A DNA stretch of 64,000 nt from assembly GCF_000355765.4 (NCBI RefSeq), contig NZ_CP021106.3, forward strand, positions 1,211,137-1,275,136, given 5' to 3'. This DNA comes from Nitrosospira lacus (GTDB lineage: Bacteria; Pseudomonadota; Gammaproteobacteria; Burkholderiales; Nitrosomonadaceae). Every line of letters starts with the position of its first letter. Within the stretch, counting starts at the first letter, position 1. The notes beneath the pieces were generated by a model. It had not been told where the DNA came from. It made no database searches and worked only from the letters and a program-made list of their open reading frames with translations. The position numbers and the translations under genes were made by a program. Below, one piece after another: positions 22,095 to 31,341 of this stretch.

Positions 22095-22382
22095 AGTGTT
22101 TGGCTTATTGGCTTCCGAATGGATCAGGCAGCCGTTTTACGCGCCGGCTGAATGCCGGGGAAGCGGCCCGAGGAGAGAAATGAGGCGTTGCTGCACCTCC
22201 GGTAAATGGGCAGCTTCACCACTAACGAATCTACGCGTTCTTTTTCGCTTTCCACTTGCTACCCCTCTGACTTTTCTTTCCCGATTTCGCAGTTTCGCTC
22301 TCTTCTTTCATGGGACGACAATGCAGATCACCTCTTTACCTAAATTTCTTTTGCCTCGTGATTACTGGAGTTGTGCGCGGGT
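22095..22382. other. Intergenic dxr-rseP, nothing recognised
   Basis: 288 nt without a supported gene or clear terminator. It may hold an internal promoter for rseP-bamA; no convincing -35/-10 pair is visible. Confidence 0.5.
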
Positions 22383-23750
22383 ATGACATTCTTTTCCACA
22401 CTCATTGCTTTTGTTGTCGCCCTGGGATTGCTGATCGTGTTTCACGAATTTGGCCATTACCTGGTGGCACGCTGGTGCGGGGTGAAAGTACTGCGTTTTT
22501 CCATCGGTTTTGGCCAGCCATTAATAAAGAAGCGCTGGGGAAATGATCAAACCGAATGGGTCGTGGCGGTCTTTCCACTTGGCGGTTACGTCAAGATGCT
22601 CGATGAGCGTGAAGGTGAGGTCGCGCCCGCGGATTTGACGCGGTCATTCAACCGCAAGCCTGTGGCACACCGGTTTGCAATCGTCGCAGCAGGACCGATA
22701 GCGAATTTTTTGCTGGCGATCATGCTGTACTGGCTGCTGTTCATGCTGGGTGTCAGCGGCATGAAACCCGTGGTAGGGCCGGTCGCTCCCGCGACGCCCG
22801 CGGCATTTGCGGCTTTCGAGATGGGGGAAACGATAGTAAATATCGGAGACGAACCTGTCGCTACCTGGCAGGATGCGCGCTGGGTACTGTTGTCGCATGC
22901 GGTCGAAAGATCACCGTCCGTGACCGTCGATGTGCTGGCCCAGAGCGGAGAGATCATTTCCCGGCGGCTGGATTTGAGCAGTATGCAGCCCAGCGATCTG
23001 GACGGGGATTTCTTGCGAAAGATCGGTTTGAGCAGTTATCAACCGGCAATCAAGCCGATTATTGCGAAAGTCACTTCGGACAGCGCAGGCAATCGCGCTG
23101 GTTTAATGCCCGGTGATGAGATTGTTGCCGTGAATGGCACGAAGACCGTACTCTGGGAAGAAGTGGTGCAAAGGATACGAGCCAGCCCGGGAGTCCCATT
23201 GGCATTGGAAATTCAACGTGGCAATACAATTACCGATATAGAGATTATTCCCGATACCGTCACTGAAAACGGGGAGAAAATCGGCAGAATTGGCATTGGA
23301 CCGCAAATCGATCAGGATGAATTCGAAAAATTGCTGATAAAGGTCAGCTATCCAGCCGGAGCGGCCCTGGTCAAGGCTATGAATAAAACTTGGGAAATGT
23401 CGGTGTTTACGCTGCAGATGCTTTGGAAAATGGTGGCGGGAGAAGTATCGTGGAAGAATGTGAGCGGACCTATCACCATCGCGGACTATGCGGGAAAGTC
23501 GGCGCAAATGGGACTTGCGGCTTATCTTGGCTTTCTCGCGCTCATCAGTATCAGTCTGGGGGTATTGAATTTGTTACCTATTCCCATACTGGATGGAGGC
23601 CATTTAATGTATTATGTCGTCGAAATCGTCAAGGGCAGTCCGCTTTCTGTCAGAGCTACGGAGATTGGTCAGCAGGTCGGGATGGCGCTGTTATTTACCC
23701 TGATGGCTTTTGCCATATATAACGATGTCACCCGGCTCATCTCCAGTTAA
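22383..23750 (+). CDS. rseP: Site-2 protease RseP
   Basis: Inner-membrane zinc metalloprotease that cleaves the anti-sigma factor RseA and signal peptide remnants. ATG 22383 (MTFFSTLIAF) is chosen over the weak upstream start. Four membrane helices, the catalytic HEFGH (about residues 22-26) and the second metal motif LPIPILDGGHLMYY near residue 395 are present. Two PDZ domains lie between (about 115-300; the second has SDSAGNRAGLMPGDEIVAVNG). 455 aa, normal. Next to bamA, whose folding stress controls this pathway. Confidence 0.96.
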   Translation: MTFFSTLIAFVVALGLLIVFHEFGHYLVARWCGVKVLRFSIGFGQPLIKKRWGNDQTEWVVAVFPLGGYVKMLDEREGEVAPADLTRSFNRKPVAHRFAIVAAGPIANFLLAIMLYWLLFMLGVSGMKPVVGPVAPATPAAFAAFEMGETIVNIGDEPVATWQDARWVLLSHAVERSPSVTVDVLAQSGEIISRRLDLSSMQPSDLDGDFLRKIGLSSYQPAIKPIIAKVTSDSAGNRAGLMPGDEIVAVNGTKTVLWEEVVQRIRASPGVPLALEIQRGNTITDIEIIPDTVTENGEKIGRIGIGPQIDQDEFEKLLIKVSYPAGAALVKAMNKTWEMSVFTLQMLWKMVAGEVSWKNVSGPITIADYAGKSAQMGLAAYLGFLALISISLGVLNLLPIPILDGGHLMYYVVEIVKGSPLSVRATEIGQQVGMALLFTLMAFAIYNDVTRLISS

Positions 23751-23757
23751 AGCATGA

Positions 23758-26049
23758 ATGTCAAGTATGAAAGTCAAATATCTCGTCGCGCTTGTTTCTG
23801 CATGTTGCGCTTCGGTTTCTTGGGCCCTTGAACCATTCGTAGTCAAGGACATACGGGTGGAAGGCATACAGCGCACCGAAGCGGGCACGGTGTTCAGTTA
23901 TTTACCGGTCAAGGTTGGAGATACACTGGACGATGAAAAGGCCGCAACCGCCATCAAGACACTCTATGCTACCGGTTTCTTCAAAGATGTTCGACTGGAG
24001 TCGGACAATGGTGTTCTGCTAGTAGTGGTGGAAGAACGCCCGGCTATTGCTCAGATTACTATTGTCGGCGCCAAGGAGTTCGAGAAGGATAAGCTGAAAG
24101 AAGGCCTGAAACAGGCAGGTCTGGCGGAATCACGTATCTTTGACCGCTCGATGCTGGAGAAGGCCGAGCAGGAATTAAAGCAACAATACCTCAGCCGCGG
24201 GAAATATGGGGTCAAGATCACTACCACGACAACTCCGCTTGACCGCAACCGTGTAGGCATCAATTTTCAGGTGGATGAAGGGAAAACCGCCAAGATTCGC
24301 AAGATCAACATCGTCGGCAATAAAAATTTCAAGGAAAAGGAACTGCTGAATGCGATCGTCCTGCGAACGCCCGGCTTGCTGACCTGGTTCACCAAGGAAG
24401 ATCAATATTCGAAACAGAAGCTGGGTGCCGATCTGGAGTCCCTGCGCTCTTTTTATCTTAATCGCGGCTATCTGGAATTCAACATCGAATCGACCCAGGT
24501 ATCCATTACCGCGGACATGCAGGATATTTATATTACGATAAATATCGTCGAGGGTAACAAATACACCGTGTCCGAGATCAAGCTTGCCGGGGAAATGCTG
24601 CTGCCGGAAGCTGAATTGCGCAAGCTCATAAAATTGGCGCCAGGTGACGTGTTTGCACGGGAGAAACTGACTGAATCCATCAAGCTCATTACCGACCGGC
24701 TTGGTGACGATGGTTACGCGTTTGCAAATGTCAATGCTTCACCGCAACTGGAACAAGAAAAGCATGAGGTGGCATTTACATTCTTTATTGATCCGGGACG
24801 CCGGGTTTACGTGAGGCGTATTAATATAACCGGTAACAACCGTACACGGGATGAGGTGATTCGCCGGGAAATGCGTCAATTCGAAGGAGGCTGGTATTCG
24901 ACCTCCAAGATCAACCAATCCAAGCTGCGCGTAGACAGGTTGAACTATTTTAATGCTGTCAACATAGAAACGCCGGCCGTCCCCAATGCTACCGACCAAA
25001 TCGATGTAAACGTCGAGGTCAAGGAAAAGGCAACGGGTGCCGTCATGTTTGGAGCGGGCTATTCCAACATGGAGGGCTTGATACTCAGCGGTTCCGTTGC
25101 TCAGGACAACATATTCGGGACCGGAAAATTCGTCAACCTCATGGTCAATACCGGCAGCGTCAACAAGACCTACTCGCTCTCCTACACGGATCCCTATTTT
25201 ACGCGCCACGGAATAACCGGCGGGTTTGATATTTACAAGCGTGTGCTCAATACACGCTCGCTATCCTCGGTAAGCACTTTTAATACCGATACCACAGGAG
25301 CTGGCTTGCGTTTTGGCATTCCGCTGAATGAAAATGACAGCATCATGACCGGTCTTGGTATTGAAAATACAAAACTCGACCTGGGTCCCAACAGTCCGCA
25401 ACGTAACATCGATTTTGTGCAAAAATTCGGAAGCAGCACCATTAACATACCGTTAACTTTGAGCTGGCGGCGCGATGGCCGCGACAGCGCCATCTGGACC
25501 ACCTCGGGTACCACACAGCGGGTGTTTGCAGAAACGGGTTTACCGGGCGGCGATCTTACGTATTACAAATTGGATTATCAACTCAGGTGGTATTATCCTC
25601 TCACAAACATCTTCACGCTCATGCTGAACGGAGAGCTTGGATACGGTGATGGCTACAATGGGAAAGATCTGCCCTTCTTCAAGAATTTCTTTGCCGGGGG
25701 CAATACCTCGGTGCGTGGCTACAACATCAGCTCGTTGGGTCCTCGTGACGCCAGTAATAGAACGCTGGGGGGCAATAAACGTGTGGTGGGCAGTATCGAA
25801 ATACTGTTTCCCATGCCCGGCATGCGAAACGACAGATCCGTACGTCTGAGCGCTTTTCTGGATGGTGGTACCGTATTTGGTCCCGGTGGGACGAGACCGG
25901 AATTGGAAGGTATGCGTTATTCTACAGGAATCGCCGTTACGTGGATTTCTCCGATGGGGCCGCTTAAAGTCAGTGTCGCCCAACCGATAAATAATAATCC
26001 CGGGGATAACTTGCAGCGCTTCCAGTTTCAATTTGGACAGCAGTTCTAA
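23758..26049 (+). CDS. bamA: Outer-membrane assembly factor BamA
   Basis: Inserts beta-barrels into the outer membrane. A signal peptide (ending SVSWA, then LEPFVVKDIRVEGIQRTEAGT) precedes five POTRA domains (about residues 23-420) and the C-terminal barrel. The L6 motif VRGYN occurs at NTSVRGYNISS, and the protein ends FQFQFGQQF, with a terminal aromatic residue. 763 aa is normal. Two in-frame ATGs (23758, 23767) are possible. skp follows 17 nt later. Confidence 0.97.
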   Translation: MSSMKVKYLVALVSACCASVSWALEPFVVKDIRVEGIQRTEAGTVFSYLPVKVGDTLDDEKAATAIKTLYATGFFKDVRLESDNGVLLVVVEERPAIAQITIVGAKEFEKDKLKEGLKQAGLAESRIFDRSMLEKAEQELKQQYLSRGKYGVKITTTTTPLDRNRVGINFQVDEGKTAKIRKINIVGNKNFKEKELLNAIVLRTPGLLTWFTKEDQYSKQKLGADLESLRSFYLNRGYLEFNIESTQVSITADMQDIYITINIVEGNKYTVSEIKLAGEMLLPEAELRKLIKLAPGDVFAREKLTESIKLITDRLGDDGYAFANVNASPQLEQEKHEVAFTFFIDPGRRVYVRRINITGNNRTRDEVIRREMRQFEGGWYSTSKINQSKLRVDRLNYFNAVNIETPAVPNATDQIDVNVEVKEKATGAVMFGAGYSNMEGLILSGSVAQDNIFGTGKFVNLMVNTGSVNKTYSLSYTDPYFTRHGITGGFDIYKRVLNTRSLSSVSTFNTDTTGAGLRFGIPLNENDSIMTGLGIENTKLDLGPNSPQRNIDFVQKFGSSTINIPLTLSWRRDGRDSAIWTTSGTTQRVFAETGLPGGDLTYYKLDYQLRWYYPLTNIFTLMLNGELGYGDGYNGKDLPFFKNFFAGGNTSVRGYNISSLGPRDASNRTLGGNKRVVGSIEILFPMPGMRNDRSVRLSAFLDGGTVFGPGGTRPELEGMRYSTGIAVTWISPMGPLKVSVAQPINNNPGDNLQRFQFQFGQQF

Positions 26050-26066
26050 TTAAACGTAAGCGGGAG

Positions 26067-26600
26067 ATGAAATTGAAACATAAGGATCAATGGCGGCGAA
26101 CCTTGACGGCGGCATGCATGATCATCGCTTCCGCCAGCGGATTCCTCGACGTCCATGCGGATGATGTCAAGATTGGCGTGGTTGATACCGAGAGAATACT
26201 GGCTGAATCGGCGCCGGCGGTCAGGGCATTGAAGAAGATAGAAAAGGAATTCCTGCCGCGCGATCAGGAAATCAAGAAGATGGCATCGCAGGCGAAGGTA
26301 CTCCAGGAGCTTCTGGAAAAAGAAGGCAAGACCCTGCCGGAGGCGGATCGGCGTAACAAAGAACGCGATCTCGCTACGCTCAATCGAGAATATCAGCGGG
26401 CTCAACGGCAGATGCGCGAGGACCTGAGTCTGCGCCAGAATGACGAAGTCGCCACGCTGCAGCTGAGTGCCACCAAAGCAATTCAGATTATCGCAGAATC
26501 AGAAAAGTATGACCTGATATTGCCTTTGCGTGATCTGGTTTATCGCAGTCAGCGCATGGATATTACCGAGAAGGTTATCAAAGCGCTGGCAGACAAATAG
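26067..26600 (+). CDS. skp: OmpH/Skp family periplasmic chaperone
   Basis: Holds unfolded outer-membrane proteins on their way to BamA. A signal peptide (MKLKHKDQWRRTLTAACM, hydrophobic, ending DVHA) precedes a beta strand motif KIGVVDTERILAESAP. A long coiled coil (about residues 55-125, rich in Lys, Glu and Arg) forms the trimer tentacles. 177 aa, usual length. Directly downstream of bamA, as in most proteobacteria; lpxD, which usually comes next, is missing. Confidence 0.93.
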   Translation: MKLKHKDQWRRTLTAACMIIASASGFLDVHADDVKIGVVDTERILAESAPAVRALKKIEKEFLPRDQEIKKMASQAKVLQELLEKEGKTLPEADRRNKERDLATLNREYQRAQRQMREDLSLRQNDEVATLQLSATKAIQIIAESEKYDLILPLRDLVYRSQRMDITEKVIKALADK

Positions 26601-26753
26601 CAGTCAATTGTTTCCCGGCCGATGCTATCACAACAGGTGTCAGCCATTGTGTTAATCCATATGGAAAAAGATATTGAAGGTTGTGGCGCTGTATGTTGCG
26701 CCGCACCGTGACAACCGCACGCCCCATCCCATCCAACTACCGGATTTAGGATT

Positions 26754-27194
26754 ATGAATATCCATGAAATTCTGCAATATCTGCCTCATCGCTATCCTTT
26801 TCTTCTGGTGGATCGCGTTCTCTCCTGTGAACCGGGGAAAAACATAGCTGCTCTCAAGAATGTCACGATCAACGAGCCCTTCTTTAACGGTCACTTTCCC
26901 CACCACCCGGTTATGCCGGGCGTGCTGATTATCGAAGCGCTGGCCCAGGCTGCGGCGATCCTGACGCTCAAGACCATGGATGTGAAAGCCGATGAAAATT
27001 CGATATATTATTTTGTCGGCATAGATAGAGCCCGGTTCAAGCAGCCGGTCCAGGCGGGTGACCAGCTGATACTCAAGGCAACCATCGAGCGGCAGCGAAT
27101 CGGCATCTGGAAATATTCTACCCAAGCGGAAGTCGATGGCCGTATTGTTACCGAGGCCGAGTTGATGTGTACCGTGCGAAGCAAGCCGTCGTAG
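26754..27194 (+). CDS. fabZ: 3-hydroxyacyl-ACP dehydratase FabZ
   Basis: Dehydrates 3-hydroxyacyl-ACP in fatty acid elongation. Signatures: [11 protein letters not shown], the catalytic His in [18 protein letters not shown], and [11 protein letters not shown]. 146 aa, normal. It lies 153 nt after skp and 117 nt before rnhB, without lpxD before it or lpxA and lpxB after it. Confidence 0.97.
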   Translation: MNIHEILQYLPHRYPFLLVDRVLSCEPGKNIAALKNVTINEPFFNGHFPHHPVMPGVLIIEALAQAAAILTLKTMDVKADENSIYYFVGIDRARFKQPVQAGDQLILKATIERQRIGIWKYSTQAEVDGRIVTEAELMCTVRSKPS

Positions 27195-27311
27195 CGGTTA
27201 TGCTGGAGTGAGTGTCATTGTTCACCATGTGCGCGCCATCGCACAGCGGTTAGAGGCTCGCGGTTTCCTTTGTTGTATTGGCGGTTGCAGATTGGGGATT
27301 GAAAATTGAGG

Positions 27312-27926
27312 ATGATGGAACGGCCGGCGGAAGGCCTCAACTGGGTATGCGGCGTGGATGAATCCGGCAGAGGACCGCTAGCGGGGCCGGTGTTCGCCGC
27401 CTGTGTGGTGCTTGATCCGGATCATAGAATAGAGGGTTTGGCAGATTCAAAAACGCTCAGTGAAAGTCAACGCAACAGGTTGACCATTGCCATTAAAACA
27501 TACGCGGTGGCTTGGGCTATCGGTTCCGCGTCCGTAAAAGAAATCGACCGGTTAAATATTCTGCAGGCAAGCCTGCTTGCCATGAAGCGCGCAGTGGAGC
27601 GCCTGTCATTTGTTCCTGGTAGAGTGTTGGTGGACGGGAATCATAGTCCCCGCCTGAGATGTCCCGTTACCGCCATTGTCAGGGGTGATAGTCTGATCCC
27701 GGAAATTTCCGCCGCGTCGATACTTGCCAAGACGGCGCGCGATGCCGAGATGGTGGCATTGCACCAGCGCTTTCCACACTATGGCCTCGATCGCCATAAA
27801 GGATATTCCACGCCGGAGCATATTGCGGCCTTGCGGGTGCATGGGGCATCGGCGATACATCGCCATAGTTTTGCCCCGGTCAGGGAGTTGATAATAAAGG
27901 GTAAAGCTCCAAGGATAAAAATTTAA
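27312..27926 (+). CDS. rnhB: Ribonuclease HII
   Basis: Cleaves RNA in RNA-DNA hybrids and removes single ribonucleotides. The motif [18 protein letters not shown] supplies two catalytic acidic residues, and [10 protein letters not shown] and DGNHSP follow, with later [14 protein letters not shown]. About 204 aa from ATG 27312 (27315 also possible). Ends the cluster. Confidence 0.95.
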   Translation: MMERPAEGLNWVCGVDESGRGPLAGPVFAACVVLDPDHRIEGLADSKTLSESQRNRLTIAIKTYAVAWAIGSASVKEIDRLNILQASLLAMKRAVERLSFVPGRVLVDGNHSPRLRCPVTAIVRGDSLIPEISAASILAKTARDAEMVALHQRFPHYGLDRHKGYSTPEHIAALRVHGASAIHRHSFAPVRELIIKGKAPRIKI

Positions 27927-28099
27927 TCTCCTGCCTGAGAAGGAACCTTATTTCGTTTCATATTACTAATATAATATTCACAACTGCCAACATGCGTGAA
28001 GGATATAGCAACAGGTGAGTCAGCAGGTAACTTTAAGCACGGGTGCAAGAATCGATTGTACGCGTACCGATTGCAGTAACTTAATTAGACCCGAATAAT

Positions 28100-28579
28100 A
28101 TGCGCATCGAAAAAGACACAGTGGTATCCCTCACCTACGAGCTTCTTGATTCGACCGGTGAGGTCATGGAAAAAACCGATTCACCAATCAGCTACTTGCA
28201 CGGTGGTTATGACGGAATTTTTCCAATGGTGGAAGAGGAGTTGCATAGCAAGGAGGCGGGTTACAGTTGCTCGGTATTTATGGAGCCAGAGAATACCTTT
28301 GGTGACTACGATAGTCAGTTGGTGCGAGTGGAGCCACGCGACGCGTTTCCCGACAATGTCGTGGTGGGAATGCAGTTTGAAGGTGGCGAAGAAGGCTCCG
28401 ATGACGTCCTGATCTTTACCGTAACCGATATCGCCGATGATAAAGTCGTCGTAGACGGCAACCATCCATTGGCCGGCAAGGCTCTGCGTTTCGACTGCAC
28501 GGTTGTCGCGGTGCGCCCCGCGACTGCGGAAGAGTTGTCTCATGGCCACGTTCACGGAGCACATGGTCACGAACATTAA
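28100..28579 (+). CDS. slyD: FKBP-type peptidyl-prolyl isomerase, SlyD-like
   Basis: Cytoplasmic proline isomerase and chaperone. The N-terminal FKBP half (DTVVSLTYELLDSTGEVMEKT, then GYDGIFPMVEEEL) is split by an insert-in-flap domain (about residues 75-120), as in SlyD. It ends in a short histidine-rich tail, HGHVHGAHGHEH, a potential metal (nickel) site. 159 aa, shorter than E. coli SlyD. The stop is 11 nt from the convergent mutS stop. Confidence 0.92.
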   Translation: MRIEKDTVVSLTYELLDSTGEVMEKTDSPISYLHGGYDGIFPMVEEELHSKEAGYSCSVFMEPENTFGDYDSQLVRVEPRDAFPDNVVVGMQFEGGEEGSDDVLIFTVTDIADDKVVVDGNHPLAGKALRFDCTVVAVRPATAEELSHGHVHGAHGHEH

Positions 28580-28590
28580 GTTCCAGCCCC

Positions 28591-31206
28591 CTAAGACTGT
28601 TCTTTCTCCACCATCCTTTTCAGCGCGTAGAGATTTTCCAGCGCTTGTCGTGGGCTTAACTCGTCTGGTTGAATTGCGCTTAATAATGTAAGGGCGGGGT
28701 GTGCTGCCGGAGTTGCCTTGGCAGCGGCGGTTATTCCCGAGAATAAATCGCCTTGCAATTGCTTGTCCACTGTTTCCTGCTCAAATTTTACCAGATACTT
28801 TCTGGCTGTTTTGATGACTGGTTCCGGCACGCCGGCCAGTGCCGCCACCTGCAGTCCGTAGCTTTGACTGGCGGGCCCCTCAGTAACGGCATGCAGAAAC
28901 ACGATGTGATGTTTGTGCTCCACCGCATCCAGATGCACATTGACGGCTTGTGCAAATTCCTCCGCAAGCCGCGTCAGTTCAAAATAATGCGTCGCGAACA
29001 AGGTATAGCTGCGGTTCTTTTCCAATAGATACCGGGCAATCGCCAAAGCCAGCGCCAAGCCATCAAAAGTCGAAGTACCTCTCCCGATTTCATCCATCAG
29101 TACCAGGCTTTGCGCACTCGCATTGTGCAGGATATTGGCGGCCTCCGTCATTTCCATCATGAAGGTCGAGCGGCCACCCGCAAGGTCGTCGGATGCGCCG
29201 ATACGGGTAAAAATCTGATCCAGCGGACCCATGCGAGCGCTTCTTGCGGGAACGAAACTACCGCAATGGGCGAGCAATGCGATCAGCGCGACCTGTCGCA
29301 TATAAGTGGATTTGCCGCCCATATTGGGCCCGGTGATGACGAACATTTGTCGCCTGACGGGGCCGCAAGCCCCGAGCCGGACATCATTGGCGATGAAGTT
29401 CTCTACCTGGTTTTCCACCACCGGGTGGCGGCCCGCTTCAATTTCGATAACAGCATCGGGGGTAAAAACCGGCGCAATGTAATCGAGTGCGAGTGCGCGC
29501 TCGGCGAAGGCAGCCAGCACGTCCAGCTCGGCAACGCTGCGGGCAACCTGTTGTAAGTGAGCGATGTAGGGTCCAAGCATATCCAGCAATGCATGGTATA
29601 AATACTTTTCCCGTTCTAGCGCGCGATCCTCCGCGGACAGCGCCTTGTCCTCGAAGGCTTTGAGTTCCGGCGTGATATAGCGCTCGGCGTTTTTCAGCGT
29701 CTGCCTTCTGCGATAGTCCTCGGGGATCTTCTCGCTATGAGCGTGGGTGATTTCAATATAAAAGCCATGCACCCGGTTATATTCCACTTTGAGATTCGAG
29801 ATGCCGGTGCGTGTTTTTTCCCGTGTTTCGAGTTGCAGCAAAAACTCGCCACAATTATTTTGTATGGCGCGCAGTTCATCCAGCTCCGTATCATAGCCAT
29901 CGGCAATCACGCCGCCTCCACGCAGTACAACTCCGGGTTCTTCGCGCAGCGATTTTTCCAGAAGACTGACAAGTGCCGCATCCGGTACCATCATTTTCGT
30001 CAGCCTGGCAATATGTTCGCTGGTGGAGTCCGCAATTCCGGCAATGGCAGTGATGGCTTGGGGTAATCGTTTCAGGCTATCACGCAATCCTGACAGATCC
30101 CGCGGGCGCGCGGATGCCAGCGCGATACGCCCGGTGATACGCTCGATGTCGGCCACACGCCGGAGACATTCGCGTACCTGAAGGTGCGGCCCCAGTCCTG
30201 CCGTCCCGAGTAAAAAAGATACGCCATCAAGCCTGCTCTGAATGACCATGCGATCACGCAACGGATGATGCAGCCATTGCCGCAGCAAGCGGCTACCCAT
30301 GTTGGTCGAGCATGTGTCGAGCAGTGACAGCAATGTGGGCGACGTTTCGCCAAGCATGGTTTCGGAAATTTCCAGATTACGGCGGGTGGCGGCATCCATG
30401 CGCACGTAGGTGCTGTCCCGCTCCACCCGGAGCGTTTTTATATGGGCGATACCCGTGCCCTGCGTGAGGCGGGCGTATTCCAGCAGCGCACCTGCGGCAC
30501 CCAAAGATGCATACAACCCGTCGCAGCCGAAACCGGAAAGATCGCGGGTTTCAAATTGACGGGCGAGAATGCGGACAGCGGCATCCACATCGAACTGCCA
30601 AAGGGGCAGGCGCTTCAGGGACAGCTTCTTAAGGCTGCTTGCACCCGTGCCATTGAGGCAGGCAAGCATATCCAGCGACTCCGGCAAGAGGATTTCCGCA
30701 GGCTTCAGGCGTTCAAGCTCGCTTGCCAGATTATCAGGTGAAGTCTCCATCACGCAAAATTGCCCCGCGGCAAGATTGAGCCACGCCAATCCCAACATTG
30801 ATTCATGCATGCACAAGGCAAGCAGCAAACAGTCGCGTTTTTCTTCCAGCAATGCGGCATCGGTCAGCGTCCCCGGAGTGATAATCCGCGTGACCTGGCG
30901 TTCCACGGGACCCTTGGCGGTGCCGGGGTCGCCGGTCTGCTCGCAGATTGCCACCGATTCGCCAAGCCTGACCAATTTCGCCAGATATTGTTCGGCGGCA
31001 TGATAGGGCACGCCCGCCATCTTGATGGGCTCGCCCGCCGACGTTCCGCGCCGGGTCAGCGTAATGTCGAGCAGTTTCGCGGCCTTCTCCGCATCATCGA
31101 AGAACAGTTCGTAGAAATCTCCCATGCGGTAAAACATCAGCATGTCGGGATGCTGTGCCTTGATGCGCAGGTATTGCTGCATCATGGGAGTGTGGTTTTT
31201 ATCCAA
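28591..31206 (-). CDS. mutS: DNA mismatch repair protein MutS
   Basis: Recognises mismatches and recruits MutL. The N-terminal mismatch-binding motif ([14 protein letters not shown], with the conserved Phe-x-Glu) is present. Connector, lever and clamp domains follow, and the ATPase near the C-terminus has the P-loop GPNMGGKST, then [13 protein letters not shown] and the Walker [14 protein letters not shown]. 871 aa, normal. The start is TTG 31206 (an ATG at 31185 is less likely because the conserved HTPMMQQY starts just before it). Confidence 0.97.
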   Translation of the reverse strand: MDKNHTPMMQQYLRIKAQHPDMLMFYRMGDFYELFFDDAEKAAKLLDITLTRRGTSAGEPIKMAGVPYHAAEQYLAKLVRLGESVAICEQTGDPGTAKGPVERQVTRIITPGTLTDAALLEEKRDCLLLALCMHESMLGLAWLNLAAGQFCVMETSPDNLASELERLKPAEILLPESLDMLACLNGTGASSLKKLSLKRLPLWQFDVDAAVRILARQFETRDLSGFGCDGLYASLGAAGALLEYARLTQGTGIAHIKTLRVERDSTYVRMDAATRRNLEISETMLGETSPTLLSLLDTCSTNMGSRLLRQWLHHPLRDRMVIQSRLDGVSFLLGTAGLGPHLQVRECLRRVADIERITGRIALASARPRDLSGLRDSLKRLPQAITAIAGIADSTSEHIARLTKMMVPDAALVSLLEKSLREEPGVVLRGGGVIADGYDTELDELRAIQNNCGEFLLQLETREKTRTGISNLKVEYNRVHGFYIEITHAHSEKIPEDYRRRQTLKNAERYITPELKAFEDKALSAEDRALEREKYLYHALLDMLGPYIAHLQQVARSVAELDVLAAFAERALALDYIAPVFTPDAVIEIEAGRHPVVENQVENFIANDVRLGACGPVRRQMFVITGPNMGGKSTYMRQVALIALLAHCGSFVPARSARMGPLDQIFTRIGASDDLAGGRSTFMMEMTEAANILHNASAQSLVLMDEIGRGTSTFDGLALALAIARYLLEKNRSYTLFATHYFELTRLAEEFAQAVNVHLDAVEHKHHIVFLHAVTEGPASQSYGLQVAALAGVPEPVIKTARKYLVKFEQETVDKQLQGDLFSGITAAAKATPAAHPALTLLSAIQPDELSPRQALENLYALKRMVEKEQS

Positions 31207-31341
31207 CGGATTTCTCTTCTGCCTGGATGATGGTTCGGGGTCTGTCGATGGCTTTTTGCACTATTCCCGGCAAAATTCTTCCTCGCGACTCAGTGTAACA
31301 ATGCCGGCCGGTAGCCAAATCCATGTGCGTAACCGAAGACA

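Noticed and set aside
28579-28591. Very short slyD-mutS gap as a regulatory overlap
   Set aside because: Convergent genes with an 11-nt gap are common in compact genomes; no terminator or palindrome there.
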